Shown piece after piece: positions 11,793 to 21,438 of a stretch of DNA of 27,687 nt (its first letter is position 1; the number at the start of each line of letters is the position of its first letter). The position numbers and the translations under genes were made by a program. The notes below the pieces were generated by a model. It did not search any database. It was not told the origin of the DNA and saw only the letters and a program-made list of their open reading frames with translations. Source of the stretch: a virus; the IMG/VR virus record IMGVR_UViG_3300018476_000036, positions 1-27,687 of that record. One strand, given 5' to 3'.

Positions 11793-14342
11793 TTAGGCCG
11801 CCGCGCGCTGGTCCTGCCAGTCCGCCAGCAGCAGCAATGCCAGCCGGTCATAGGAAACGGTTTTCCCATCGGACAACTGCGGGCACACTTCGTGGACTTC
11901 CTCAGCGATCAGCCCTAACTGTTCGCGGTCATCGTCCGCCAGCAGGCGGTAGAGAATCGGGCGCAGGCGCGCCAGCAATGTGGCCGCGCGTGTGGGCGCG
12001 CCTGTCTCGCGTTTGATGGTGCGCGAAGACGTGGTGGTAAAGCCGGGTGCGGAAACCACATAGCCGCTAGCGGCGGACGTGGCCCCGTCACGTTTCATCA
12101 GCCACTTGCCTTCTGAAACTATGTACACGCCTGCTTGATCGTTGTTACTCATAAACGTAGGTGTTAGGCCGCCATCCGCAATGGCGAAACCGTGGAATCC
12201 GGTTCCAGTCCCTTGGCAGTAGCAAGTCCCATAAGACAGCACGCCGTTGTTCATTTTGAAATACTGCGAACCCGCCAGATTCTGCAGGCGCGAATCCGTG
12301 ACGAAGCCCGCGTCCGCGCGGATACCGCCCGCTGTGTAAATGCCGTTCGCGTATTCGTTGTTATCGTTCATGCGTAGATAGCCGTCATTCAGATTGCGGA
12401 AAGTATTCCGGCCACCCAGCGTCAGCTTTCCCTGCGCCGCACTGGTGTTATGGGCGCTGATGTCTACTTCATCGGCGGCCAGTGTCATACCTAGATAGAG
12501 GGAAGTGGCGCGGTTGTATGCCTGCAGAAAGGCGCGCGTGCTCACCATGCCCAGTTCCACGCCAGCCTTTGAATTGAACCCGCCACCTAACCCGCCCGTG
12601 ACCTGCACGGCCCCCGCGCTGGTGATGCGTGCGCCTTCGCCCGTACCCACATTGAACGTGACAACGGAATTTACCCCGGACGCGCTCAGGTTTAGCAGCC
12701 CGTTAGCCAGTTCGTTCACCACGTTGAAATGCGCACCGCCTACGTGACCTAGATAGCCCGTGCGTGTGGGCAGGCCATTGCAGTAGTAGCCCGTGTAACA
12801 GCTAGGGGTGCCCGCGTCCCCGATCAGTTGAATGCTTTCGTCATTGCGCGCCACCTGCAGCTGGGTAGCTAGTCGCGCGAAAGCCGGAACACCGGCTGCG
12901 CGTGAGAACTGCCAGAAATTGGTGGGCACACCTGCGTCAGATACCGCCTGCAGGTACATGCTGCCGCCTATCCACTTCCACACCCAGCTTTGTGTGTTGG
13001 CGGGTGCGCTGACGTTCACCCATTCTTCGTTCATGCCATCGCCACCGTCTATGCGGACCCGCGTAGCGGTCAGCGCGTTGCGGCGGATGTACAGGAACAC
13101 TTCGCCCGCCGCGCCCCACGTCCAGCGGTGCGTTTCAATCGGACTGGCCGCCCCCGGTGGCGACAGGCGCACCAGCATTTCCGTGGGTGAACTGGTCGCA
13201 GTCCAGTCAGCCGTCGCAGTGAATTCCAGAAACGCGCCAGCGAACACGCCCGTACCGGGCTGCAATCCCTTCACGGTCACATTAGCTAGGATTTGTCCAC
13301 CTAGGATTCCGGTCGCGGCGGTGGCGGAACCGTTGATGCGCTGAAACGCCAGCACGGGCTGCGCGTCGAATCGTTCCAATCGCACGCGGATCAGCGCGTG
13401 CAGCGCATCGGACGGCGCGTCATACAGCTGCGGGTTCAGTTTGATATCTGCAATCTGCGCCGCGCTGTGTCCGAACCACTGCGTATTGTCGTAGTACCAG
13501 TCCCCGGTCACGTGGCTGTCATCGGACAGCACCGTCCCCGCATTGCCCGGTGGGCCCTGTATTCCCTGAATGCCCTGCGCGCCCGTGTCACCGCGCGGGA
13601 TTGTTAGGCTTAGGGTCTGGTTAGGGGGCGCGCCCGTTATCACCGCGTCCGCTGCACTTCCGGGCGCGCCCGTCTGCACTTCCCCGATGGTGAGACTATT
13701 AGCGGGACCGGCTGGACCGGTCGCGCCCGTGGCGCCCGTGGCGCCCGTGGGCAGCGTCAGGTTCAGCGTCTGGTTAGGTGGCGTGCCCGTGATGTCCGCC
13801 GCAGCTGCGCCGCCAGCGGGCCCGGTGGTCACCGTGCCGATGGTCAAACTATTCGCGGGGCCGGTCGCGCCAATCGGGCCCTGTATACCCTGAATGCCTT
13901 GCGCGCCCGTGTCGCCCTTGGGAATCGTCAGGTTCAGAATCTGGTTAGGCGGTGTGCCCGTGATGCTGGCGTCCGCGCCGCTGCCAGCGGGGCCAGTCAC
14001 CACGCTGCCGATGGCCAAACTATTCGCGGGGCCGGTCGCGCCAGCGGGCAGGCCAAACGAAATGGTGGGCGGGTCCACCGTGTTATCAATGTTCACCGTG
14101 GCGCTGCTGCCTGCGGGCAGCGTGGTGGTGGTGCCTACTATGTAATCGTTCGCCGCGACCACGGGCGCCATGAGGTTTGGCAGCGCGGACCATGGCCGCA
14201 CCCCGTCACCCACTTTCATCAGCGGCAGCGTGGCGCCCGGGTCACTGACTCCGAATTCACCCAGCAGCAGCACCGGGTTAGCGCCGGACCATTCGCTGGC
14301 GGGTTTCGCCAGCATCTGGAATCTGCCTTTGTACGTGGCCAT
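11793..14342 (-). CDS. Tail fibre with collagen-like repeats and S74-like chaperone
   Basis: An 849-residue host-recognition fibre. Residues 1-58 resemble the Mtd-type N-terminal attachment domain (FQMLAKPASEWSGANPVLLL ... MKVGDGVRPWSALPNL). About 100-270 is a collagen-like section with three copies of a GPANSLxIGxV...PPNQxLxLT module separated by GxxGxx triplets. The middle is Gly/Asn-rich beta structure. The last ~80 residues (from SSRTIKRETG) match an intramolecular chaperone of the endosialidase/peptidase S74 type: RLRPILYRLL ... QLGLIAEEVHEVCPQL ... YDRLALLLLADWQ. In that family the chaperone trims itself off after trimer folding. The gene follows the tail-tip genes. Confidence 0.88.
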   Translation of the reverse strand: MATYKGRFQMLAKPASEWSGANPVLLLGEFGVSDPGATLPLMKVGDGVRPWSALPNLMAPVVAANDYIVGTTTTLPAGSSATVNIDNTVDPPTISFGLPAGATGPANSLAIGSVVTGPAGSGADASITGTPPNQILNLTIPKGDTGAQGIQGIQGPIGATGPANSLTIGTVTTGPAGGAAAADITGTPPNQTLNLTLPTGATGATGATGPAGPANSLTIGEVQTGAPGSAADAVITGAPPNQTLSLTIPRGDTGAQGIQGIQGPPGNAGTVLSDDSHVTGDWYYDNTQWFGHSAAQIADIKLNPQLYDAPSDALHALIRVRLERFDAQPVLAFQRINGSATAATGILGGQILANVTVKGLQPGTGVFAGAFLEFTATADWTATSSPTEMLVRLSPPGAASPIETHRWTWGAAGEVFLYIRRNALTATRVRIDGGDGMNEEWVNVSAPANTQSWVWKWIGGSMYLQAVSDAGVPTNFWQFSRAAGVPAFARLATQLQVARNDESIQLIGDAGTPSCYTGYYCNGLPTRTGYLGHVGGAHFNVVNELANGLLNLSASGVNSVVTFNVGTGEGARITSAGAVQVTGGLGGGFNSKAGVELGMVSTRAFLQAYNRATSLYLGMTLAADEVDISAHNTSAAQGKLTLGGRNTFRNLNDGYLRMNDNNEYANGIYTAGGIRADAGFVTDSRLQNLAGSQYFKMNNGVLSYGTCYCQGTGTGFHGFAIADGGLTPTFMSNNDQAGVYIVSEGKWLMKRDGATSAASGYVVSAPGFTTTSSRTIKRETGAPTRAATLLARLRPILYRLLADDDREQLGLIAEEVHEVCPQLSDGKTVSYDRLALLLLADWQDQRAAA
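13539..14033 (-). repeat. Three tandem collagen-like modules in the fibre gene
   Basis: Protein modules start at residues 104, 161 and 212, each opening GPANSL and carrying TG.PPNQ.L.LT. The DNA is correspondingly repetitive. The first and third modules share GDTGAQGIQGIQGP, the second has GATGATGATGP instead. Such arrays can expand or contract by recombination. Confidence 0.8.
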
Positions 14343-14346
14343 GGTG

Positions 14347-14556
14347 TCATCCCTCCGATTCGATCAGCAGCCCACCCGCCAGCATGTCCGCGATGCGTTC
14401 GCGGATCACCGGTTCACTGCCTTCGCCACGCGCCACCGCGATGCGCACCACGTGTTCCAGTGGCATGCCCGCGTGCGCAATGGCGCAGATGCGGCCAGCC
14501 GGGTCACAGCAGGCGTGCGCCCCGGGCGCGCGTTGTATCTTCGTTCCGTTGTTCAT
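14347..14556 (-). CDS. Small late protein with Cys pair
   Basis: A 69-residue protein, MNNGTKIQRAPGAHACCDPA ..., with C16, C17 and C24, followed by helices (LEHVVRIAVARG and EPVIRERIADMLAGGLLIES). ATGA overlap with the tail-tip gene upstream supports coupled expression. No family recognised; possibly a fibre or tail-tip accessory protein. Confidence 0.65.
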   Translation of the reverse strand: MNNGTKIQRAPGAHACCDPAGRICAIAHAGMPLEHVVRIAVARGEGSEPVIRERIADMLAGGLLIESEG

Positions 14557-17462
14557 GGTGTGGGTTCCGGTGCCGCCAGCAGCGGCACGATAGGTGGCCA
14601 GACGGGCAGCGTGGCGCTGTCGCCTTGATAGACCAGCGGGCTGTAGTTAGTGCCTTCCAGTTTCACGTAGGGGCCGGACAGCGCCACGCTGGTCAGCAGC
14701 CAGCGCCGCACGTTCGCCGCCGCGTCATCGAAGAACGCGAACAGCGTCCCCATGGATGTGTCGCGGGGTTTAATGCTGATGACCGGCACACGCGACAGCT
14801 GCACCTTGTTAGGTGATCCGGCCACCGCAGTCACGGGCACGCTGTCCGTGGTTTGCCCCAGCACGTCACGCAGCAGGATGGTGTGCGTGTGGCCCGCCGT
14901 GAACACCACGTCCCGGTCCAGCGTATACACCAGCCCGGACACGTACAGAACTTCACCGGCCATGGCCGCAAGGTTCGCAATGTCATCGGTGATGTTCACC
15001 ACGTCCCCGGGGCGGCAGATGCGCCCGTCTTCCGTCACGTTGACTGTTAGCTGTTCGCGGCGATATCGAACGCGGTTCATTTCGTAGACGGCGCGGCGCC
15101 ACGCCTGCGGCCAGTTCGCAAGGAACGCACCCACGCGCAGCGGATTGATAGGCGTCCCGGTGGGCGGGTAGGTGAATTCCCGCACCTTGTAACCCGCCTG
15201 TTCGTCCAGCCACGTCACCGTCACCGCATCGTTTTCCCCGTCATTGGTCATGCGCACCGCCACGGATTCCGCATCGGGGGACTTCGTGCGCGCATTGAAC
15301 AGCGCCAGACTGGTGGCGTTCGCCTGATCCCGGGACACGTAAATCTTTTTCCCCACGCGATAGACCACGGCCCTAATAACGTCCGCGATCTGCGCCAGTT
15401 CCGCGTCCACGTCCTGCGGGATGTCCAGCGTCAGCGCTATCTGTCCCTGCGGCCCGCCCGTGATGGGGTCATGGCTGCCGCCTTCCATATTGTCCAGCTG
15501 ATCCTGCAGCGCGTAGATGCCCGCAAGGTCTATCTGTTCCGGGTGGTTAATCTTGTTAGCCCCATCCGGCTGGCGGCAGCGGTGCACGAAATTGTCAGCC
15601 CACTTGCGGGTGGCGCGTGGCGCAGTGAACGCACCGGCAGACCACCCGGGCAGCTTGCGCGTGGCCACGCAGTTGAAAACATTTTCCCCCAGTGACACGG
15701 CGCTGCGCGTGTTCGTCATGCCCAGCTTAAGCACCGTCACGTCCGGGTAGATAGCCAGAACATCCTTTACCGCCACCATACTTTCCCACCGGGTCTCATC
15801 GTTGTACTGCACGGTGGCGGTGTCAGGCGTGATGGGTGTCACCCGCGTGACGCGCACATCCACACCCACCCCGGCAGGCAGTCCCAGCCCGGTCAGTTCC
15901 GTGGCCAGCAGTTTGCTGGTGAATCGCAGCGGCGCGGCGGTGGCTTCCTGCCATGATGCGGGGAAGTTCGCCTGCGCCACGCTGGACCCGGGCCGCTTGA
16001 ATTCGAACAGCACCGCCACCGCTGTTTCCTCGCGGAAGCCCGTGTCATACCTAACTAGCCCCTGCGGGAAACTGATGTCTAACCACAGCGCGTCAAAGAT
16101 TTCCAGCGGTGCGCGGTACCACGGGGTGGGCACGGGATTGATGGGCCCGGGTGGGGGCGGTTCGCCCGTGCCCGCTTCGCCCTTGGGTTTGTAGAACCGA
16201 ATGTCCGCCGTGTCCTGCCCGGTGGTTAGCCCTATCAGCACATCCGCAATGTTCAGCGTTTGCCACGTGTGCTGATAAACGATGTACGGGGCGGGCGCCC
16301 CGGGTGGGTCGTAGCCGGTTTCAAACCACAGCCCAAAATTGCGAATGCGCCCGCGCGTGCGCGGCAGCGTGTCCGGTGCTGTATCGACTATCCACCCGTT
16401 TTCAATCAGCAGTGAAATAGAATCACCGTGCGCATCCATGGGCGCGCCGCTGGCCATGGCGTTCGTGAATTCCGCATCACCGTCATACAGGTTCACCACC
16501 GGATACCAGTCAATGCCCACCGCCGTGGTGCGCAGCCATTCCTGATCCAGTTCGTAAACCATCAGCTGCGGGATAACGGTTTCATTCACCACCGGCAGGT
16601 CCACCGTGTAGTCCCACGGGCCCACCGTCTGACTACCCGGGGGAACGCTTGTGACTTTTTGAAAGCCTGAGTTCAGCAGCGATATGGTTATCGCCAGCAT
16701 GTTCCCCACTTCCACGCCTTCTAACTTGTCCACCGTTCGCAAGGTGTTAGGCGCAATGAACTGCGTGGACGTGGACGGCAGCACCGGGCTTTCCGCTTCC
16801 ATCAGGGACATGCTGCGGATTTCCGGGGCGGACTTGCTGGCGCGTGCGGTAAACGCGCCGTAGTCGGATGGATACTCAGCGAGCCCCGCGCCCGATATCG
16901 CAGACAGTGGGGTCTCACCCAGTTTTGGGTACTCCACTAGATAGTCCCCCATGCCTAACACAAAGTGCTGTTCCAGCTGCTGCGTGCGTCCGGTCCACCA
17001 TTCCAGCGGTGCCGTCAGCAGGTCCGGATATGCGCGCACGCGGCCTAACAAGTCCGGCACCCGCGCGCCCGGGCGCAGCCGGTTCGATTGACCCGCCAGC
17101 TGGTTCCCGCCACTGGTGTCATCTTCGCCCGCCTGCGTGCGCGTCTTCGGTCGCGGGTTCAGCAGCGTGGCGATGTAAGACAGCGCCAGCGAAATGGCTA
17201 GGTTAATGAAAAACGAAACCGGGTCCGCAGCGGTGCCGCGCGTCAGGATGAACGTCTGGAACGGCGCCACCACCACGTGTGGAAGTTCCAGCGCGGCGAT
17301 TTCCATATCCGGGTGCACGTTGCCACGGTAGATGCGCCACGGGCCCGCGATCCCCCCGGGCCAGTGACGGCGCAAGTTAGACGCCAGCGATTCACCACAG
17401 TACAGGTCCAGCGTTTCCCGCTCGCCTATGATGGAATCGTTTATGACGATCAGCTGCGACAT
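14553..17462 (-). CDS. Tail-tip / host-specificity protein (J-like)
   Basis: A 969-residue central tail-tip protein. The first ~100 residues are compact; about 92-113 (SFFINLAISLALSYIATLL) is a membrane-helix-like segment, as seen in J proteins. Next comes the family signature GNQLAGQSNRLRPGARVPDL, then VRAYPDL. The rest is strand-rich with RPGDVVNITDDIA near residue 850, resembling the hub fold. It forms the tip ring and contacts the host during DNA entry. ATG 17462 was chosen because GGAA lies 9 bases upstream; it overlaps the NlpC/P60 gene by 13 bases. Confidence 0.85.
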   Translation of the reverse strand: MSQLIVINDSIIGERETLDLYCGESLASNLRRHWPGGIAGPWRIYRGNVHPDMEIAALELPHVVVAPFQTFILTRGTAADPVSFFINLAISLALSYIATLLNPRPKTRTQAGEDDTSGGNQLAGQSNRLRPGARVPDLLGRVRAYPDLLTAPLEWWTGRTQQLEQHFVLGMGDYLVEYPKLGETPLSAISGAGLAEYPSDYGAFTARASKSAPEIRSMSLMEAESPVLPSTSTQFIAPNTLRTVDKLEGVEVGNMLAITISLLNSGFQKVTSVPPGSQTVGPWDYTVDLPVVNETVIPQLMVYELDQEWLRTTAVGIDWYPVVNLYDGDAEFTNAMASGAPMDAHGDSISLLIENGWIVDTAPDTLPRTRGRIRNFGLWFETGYDPPGAPAPYIVYQHTWQTLNIADVLIGLTTGQDTADIRFYKPKGEAGTGEPPPPGPINPVPTPWYRAPLEIFDALWLDISFPQGLVRYDTGFREETAVAVLFEFKRPGSSVAQANFPASWQEATAAPLRFTSKLLATELTGLGLPAGVGVDVRVTRVTPITPDTATVQYNDETRWESMVAVKDVLAIYPDVTVLKLGMTNTRSAVSLGENVFNCVATRKLPGWSAGAFTAPRATRKWADNFVHRCRQPDGANKINHPEQIDLAGIYALQDQLDNMEGGSHDPITGGPQGQIALTLDIPQDVDAELAQIADVIRAVVYRVGKKIYVSRDQANATSLALFNARTKSPDAESVAVRMTNDGENDAVTVTWLDEQAGYKVREFTYPPTGTPINPLRVGAFLANWPQAWRRAVYEMNRVRYRREQLTVNVTEDGRICRPGDVVNITDDIANLAAMAGEVLYVSGLVYTLDRDVVFTAGHTHTILLRDVLGQTTDSVPVTAVAGSPNKVQLSRVPVISIKPRDTSMGTLFAFFDDAAANVRRWLLTSVALSGPYVKLEGTNYSPLVYQGDSATLPVWPPIVPLLAAPEPTP

Positions 17463-17878
17463 TCGAAACATTCCACGCGTGAGTACAGGTAAAAAATTCG
17501 TTCAATGGGGGACAGCACCACGCCCACCGATTCCATGGCGTGCAGCACGTCCCCGGCAATCAACACACCGCAGTGATGCAGGCGCCCGTTCAGCCTGCGG
17601 CCCAGCGCCACCGCGCAGCCGTCCGTGGGTTCGCAAGACACCCACGGCCCGGGCACATGTTCACGGCCACCCAGCACGCGGTAGATGCCCAGCGCCGCAG
17701 CCTGCATGGATGTCAGGTCAGCGGACGGGATGCCAGCCGTGGGCGTATCGCGGTTGTAGTAGACGCGGCGCACGTGGGCCAGCAGCGTGAAGCAGTCGAA
17801 GCCTTCCCCCGCGTGCGTGCCGCCGCGCTTGTACGGCGCGCCGACTAGACCAGCTGCAGGGTGCGGTGGGTGGGTCAT
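17450..17878 (-). CDS. NlpC/P60-like tail peptidase
   Basis: A 142-residue protein of the NlpC/P60 cysteine peptidase fold. C29 in EGFDCFTLL is the nucleophile, H102 in LHHCGVLIAG the expected base, and H113 in VLHAMESVGVV fits the family's HA..xGV segment. LVGAPYKRGG (11-20) matches the usual LIGxPYxxGG start. In phage tails this protein sits next to the tip protein and degrades peptidoglycan or processes tail parts. ATGA overlap with the upstream DUF1833-like gene gives the standard order. Confidence 0.87.
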   Translation of the reverse strand: MTHPPHPAAGLVGAPYKRGGTHAGEGFDCFTLLAHVRRVYYNRDTPTAGIPSADLTSMQAAALGIYRVLGGREHVPGPWVSCEPTDGCAVALGRRLNGRLHHCGVLIAGDVLHAMESVGVVLSPIERIFYLYSRVECFECRS

Positions 17879-18405
17879 AGGTAGGCCATCGGCGGGAACA
17901 GTTCCAGCGTGTAGCGGATGCCAGCGGACACGTTTGGCAGCACGTCCGCGCTGCCTTCCACTTCCAGAACCAGCCGGTTCATTTGCACATTGGTGACAAA
18001 CAAAGTCAGCGGATCAATGGCGGGCGCGGTGCGGTCCGTGTCTAGATAGGCGCGGTACACCACCTGCACTGCGGTCTGCAGGTCCGTGTCATCTAGGCTG
18101 CGCAGCTGCTGGGCCACCAGTCCGTTTGCATTGTCCAGCCGCAGCGTGACCCGTTGTTCCGTGCTGACGTTATCGGCGCCGATGTCCGCCGTGAACCCCA
18201 GCGGCTGCGCGTCAAAGGTGCGCACGGGTGCTTCCGTGGTGGCGGTGAACACGTCCCCGTAATCGCTGACCCAGATGGACCCGGGCACGCCACCGCCCGG
18301 GCCCCACTTCGGGTGGATGAATTCCAGCACGTTCACGGCCACGCTGCGTTCGCTGCCGTGCTGCGTCAGCCATAGTGCGAAATCATTGTCAAACGTGGCG
18401 GGCAT
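17875..18405 (-). CDS. DUF1833-like minor tail protein
   Basis: A 176-residue, beta-rich protein. VNVLEFIHPKW, then EAPVRTFDAQPLGFTADIGA, then TLRLDNANGLVAQQLRSLDD, and C-terminal YTLELFPPMAYL correspond to the sequence pattern of DUF1833 tail proteins, which precede the NlpC/P60 gene in many siphophages. Probably part of the distal tail or tip complex. Starts at ATG 18405, 3 bases after the previous stop. Confidence 0.75.
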   Translation of the reverse strand: MPATFDNDFALWLTQHGSERSVAVNVLEFIHPKWGPGGGVPGSIWVSDYGDVFTATTEAPVRTFDAQPLGFTADIGADNVSTEQRVTLRLDNANGLVAQQLRSLDDTDLQTAVQVVYRAYLDTDRTAPAIDPLTLFVTNVQMNRLVLEVEGSADVLPNVSAGIRYTLELFPPMAYL

Positions 18406-18408
18406 GGG

Positions 18409-18942
18409 CTAACACTCGTTGTCTGAAATGAGTTCCAGACTGAAGTCATCCTGATACAGGTCAGCGCTAGTTAGGTCCGCTTCGTAACGATCTGCGGACG
18501 CAAGGTCTGCGCGGTAGATGTTTTGGAAGACGGAACTGATAAAGGCGTCGCACGCGGTGTGGTCAATGCGCGTGCGGATGGCGGTGCACTGCAGAACCCA
18601 GCCGCTACCGAGCGGACTAAGCGTGTAGTTAGACGCGAACGCGACGATACGGCTGCCACCGATCCATCGCGCGTAGAATTCCCCGTCGTGGTTTTCGATG
18701 ACATCGCGATACCATCCTTCGAATATTTCCATTTCCGCGCGGGACAAAATCACCTGAAAGTTATAGGTCATCGGCGCCGTGCGTGCCTTGACGGCCAGCC
18801 GCGTGATGCCCGCCAGCACGTCCGCCACTTCCACGCGCGGCGGACCGGTCACCGCGAAGCTATCGGCCTGCGGGTTAGGCAGCGTGTCCGGCCACAGCGG
18901 TGGCGGGCCAGACGCGCGCGGCGCTGCAGCTGGTTCAGGCAC
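18409..18942 (-). CDS. Minor tail protein, GTG start
   Basis: About 177 residues. The frame extends to 19014, but the best start is GTG 18942 (or GTG 18948), which sits on the stop of the preceding gene with GGGGG upstream. The N-terminus is proline-rich; the core contains TYNFQVILSRAEMEIFEGWY and a beta section; the C-terminus has an acidic repeat (ADLASADRYE / ADLTSADLYQ). Position between tape measure and DUF1833 indicates a distal tail protein. Its family is not named with certainty. Confidence 0.65.
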   Translation of the reverse strand: MPEPAAAPRASGPPPLWPDTLPNPQADSFAVTGPPRVEVADVLAGITRLAVKARTAPMTYNFQVILSRAEMEIFEGWYRDVIENHDGEFYARWIGGSRIVAFASNYTLSPLGSGWVLQCTAIRTRIDHTACDAFISSVFQNIYRADLASADRYEADLTSADLYQDDFSLELISDNEC

Positions 18943-19333
18943 CGGCACCCCCGCTGAATCTGGGCAGCGTCCAGCGTTCCAGTTCCATGGCGCCCGTGAT
19001 GACCCAGCGCACACCCGTCCGCTGCGCCACCCATTCCCCCAGCAGGCGCGCCCGCACGCGCGGCTGCAGCGTTCCCCACGGTAGATAGATCGTGAACGAC
19101 AGGGCGCCGTCCGCTAGGTCATACGTGACCCACTGCTGCCATGCGCGGAACCCCGCGTCATCCACGTCTATGCCAAACGTCAATTCCAGCGGCGCGCTGG
19201 TATCCGCCTTGCGTGACGTGAACGGCTGCGGGGTGGACGCGCTGACGGACGTGCGCATCAGTGACACCACGCTGCAGCTATCGCGCGTGAGACAGCCGAA
19301 CAGCCGCTGGTCCCATGAGGGTAGGGCCGCCAT
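18935..19333 (-). CDS. Minor tail protein after tape measure
   Basis: A 132-residue beta-rich protein with the segment SAPLELTFGIDVDDAGFRAW followed by DGALSFTIYLPWG, a pattern seen in distal tail or tip components. It starts with a TGATG junction on the tape-measure stop, so translation is coupled. Most likely a distal-tail component; no exact family assigned. Confidence 0.7.
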   Translation of the reverse strand: MAALPSWDQRLFGCLTRDSCSVVSLMRTSVSASTPQPFTSRKADTSAPLELTFGIDVDDAGFRAWQQWVTYDLADGALSFTIYLPWGTLQPRVRARLLGEWVAQRTGVRWVITGAMELERWTLPRFSGGAGA

Positions 19334-21423
19334 CAGACCCGCCTGCGCAGGCCATACGTGCGCTGCACGGACTGCGCCGTGGCGCCGTAGCCGGAACGCA
19401 GGCTGCGATTCACCCGGGCTTCCGCCATGTTCGCGCCCATCTGCGCCGCTTCCAGAATCAGGGTCATGCGGTCCGTGCTGCGTTCCATGCGCGCCGCTGC
19501 CTGCACCCCGGTGCTGTTCACCACGGTGATGTTTGGCATGGCCCCAGTCACGCCTAACTTCCCGCTGCTGGTACGGCGCAGTGGCATGACCGCTTCCGGC
19601 CCAGCCTCACCCATCAGCCCGGTGCCACCGCCCGCCATGCCAAACGTGGTGGGCCCGCTGACCACGCCACCGCTGGCGAACGCCATGCGGTGCCCGTGAT
19701 CGAACGCGGCACCTTTCGCCGCGTAATTCCGGAACATGTCACCCAGACCGCTGCCCGCCTGCGTAGCGTCAGCGGGGCTGGTTCCCCCACGGAACGCGCC
19801 TATCGCAAGGTTCAGAAAATCCATCAGACCGCTGGCCGCTTGTTTCGCGGCCAGCTGCGCGAAAATGTTGGCGATGCCTTGCGCCAGCGTGGCGAAGAAT
19901 TCGCGCGCGTTCCTGATGGACCCATTGAACAAACCACCCAGCGTTTGTTCCAGCGTCTGGGTGACCTCGCCCATCTGTTCGAAGTTCGCTAGATAGTCTT
20001 CCTTCAGACCCGGGATGGTCACGTCACCCATGGTCAGGATGGCCGCATCTAAATCCTTCAGGTTCTGCGCGGCCAGTTGTTTGCCGATGTCATCCATGCC
20101 CTTGTTAGCGAAGTCATCCAGCCGCTTTGCGGAATTCTTTTCATTTTCCTCGCGCAGTTCCCAGATGTTGCGCTGGCGTTTTTCGCGTTCGCGCTCCGCC
20201 TTTTCTTCCGCTTCCGCAATTTTCTTCCGGGCTTCCGCCGCTTCCACCTGTCCCTTTTTCCAGATGGCCACGTAGCGGTCGAAGGAAGTGCCGAACGCGC
20301 CGCCCAGTGATTTCTGGAACCCCGTGTCCCGCGCCTGTTTCTCGCGGTCTTCCAAGTCTTTTTTTACTTTCGCGTTGTACTCATCCCATTCTTCTTGCGT
20401 GCCGTCGCGCGGGTCCAGTGCGCCGAAAAACTTTTTGGCGCCTTCCCACATTTCCAGCAGGTCCCTATCTACTTCCGCCGAGTAGTGTTCCCACAGTTCC
20501 GTCACCTTGTCAGGGTTCAGCAGGTTAAAGAACGATGTGATAGCCAGCGCGCCCACGTCGTACAGCCCCTGCAGGAAATTGTTCACCACCGCGATGGCGC
20601 CGCCGATTCCTTCGAACGCGCCGCGCACGCCTTCCAGAAACATCTGGAAACCGGTCTGCTGTGACTCGCCTATCTGCGCGTTGAACTTCGCGCCTTCGGC
20701 GGTGGCCTGCACCACCACCGTGCCCAGCGTCTTGATGGATTCCCACAGCCCGGTCACCGTGGCCTGCGCCGTTTTCTGTTCGCCTATCTTTTCCATGGCT
20801 AACACGATTTCCACCAGCTGCGCGGCGGTGATGTCACCCTCTTTGGCCATCGTCACCAGTTCTTCAGTGGTCTTCCCCAGCGCCTGCTGCGCCGCCTGCT
20901 GGAACGTGTTGGATTCCTTCAGCGCGTTAATAAATTCTTTGGACTTCAGCGTCCCCGATTCGATGGCGAACGCCAGCATTTGAATCTGGCGCGCAGCGTC
21001 CGTGGCTGTCTTGCCTTCGGATGCCGCGATCTTCACAAACGCTTCCGTGGTGCGCGAGGCGCTGGCGGTGCTGGTTCCCAGTATCTGCTGCAGTTCGATG
21101 GCTTCACCGTAGGCGGTGGCCACATCCTTCATGGACTGGCCGGTGACGAACGCCACGTCTTGCACGCTGTGCAGCGCCTGCGTGGCGGACTCGCCCGTGA
21201 CACCCAGCGTTTCCAGCTGCGCGTTAAACTTTGTTAGTTCATCCAGTGAAGACGCAATGCCTTTCAGCACGAAGCCCGCTGACAGAAACGCCAGCGCGGG
21301 TTTAGCGATGTTAAGCATGGACTGGAAGCCCTTGCCCATGGACCCTATCTGGTCATTCGCCTGCTGCGCGCCTTTGGCTTCCACCAGCAGTTCGTAGACT
21401 ATCCTGCGTTTTTCGTCAGCCAT
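19333..21423 (-). CDS. Tail tape measure protein
   Basis: A 696-residue protein that sets tail length and is ejected during infection. Residues about 60-210 fit the tape-measure N-terminal domain (FNAQLETLGVTGESATQALH ... GKTATDAARQIQMLAFAIES ... ALKESNTFQQAAQQALGKTT). A highly charged coiled coil follows at about 390-450 (EARKKIAEAEEKAEREREK). Near 581-615 is the glycine-rich signature FASGGVVSGPTTF ... GLMGEAGPEAVMPL. Located downstream of the G/GT chaperones and the 22266 gene. Its length predicts a tail of roughly 100 nm (0.15 nm per residue). Confidence 0.9.
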   Translation of the reverse strand: MADEKRRIVYELLVEAKGAQQANDQIGSMGKGFQSMLNIAKPALAFLSAGFVLKGIASSLDELTKFNAQLETLGVTGESATQALHSVQDVAFVTGQSMKDVATAYGEAIELQQILGTSTASASRTTEAFVKIAASEGKTATDAARQIQMLAFAIESGTLKSKEFINALKESNTFQQAAQQALGKTTEELVTMAKEGDITAAQLVEIVLAMEKIGEQKTAQATVTGLWESIKTLGTVVVQATAEGAKFNAQIGESQQTGFQMFLEGVRGAFEGIGGAIAVVNNFLQGLYDVGALAITSFFNLLNPDKVTELWEHYSAEVDRDLLEMWEGAKKFFGALDPRDGTQEEWDEYNAKVKKDLEDREKQARDTGFQKSLGGAFGTSFDRYVAIWKKGQVEAAEARKKIAEAEEKAEREREKRQRNIWELREENEKNSAKRLDDFANKGMDDIGKQLAAQNLKDLDAAILTMGDVTIPGLKEDYLANFEQMGEVTQTLEQTLGGLFNGSIRNAREFFATLAQGIANIFAQLAAKQAASGLMDFLNLAIGAFRGGTSPADATQAGSGLGDMFRNYAAKGAAFDHGHRMAFASGGVVSGPTTFGMAGGGTGLMGEAGPEAVMPLRRTSSGKLGVTGAMPNITVVNSTGVQAAARMERSTDRMTLILEAAQMGANMAEARVNRSLRSGYGATAQSVQRTYGLRRRV

Positions 21424-21438
21424 GGCAGCGCGTCCTAT

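Noticed and set aside
13539-14033. CRISPR-like repeat array
   Set aside because: The repeats are in frame within the tail fibre gene and encode collagen-like modules.
13899-14816. A 305-codon plus-strand open frame
   Set aside because: It is the shadow of the tail fibre, 14556 and tail-tip genes; the protein is His/Arg-rich, typical of antisense frames in GC-rich coding DNA.
18523-18957. A 144-codon plus-strand frame
   Set aside because: Antisense to the minor tail protein gene, with Arg/His-rich shadow composition.
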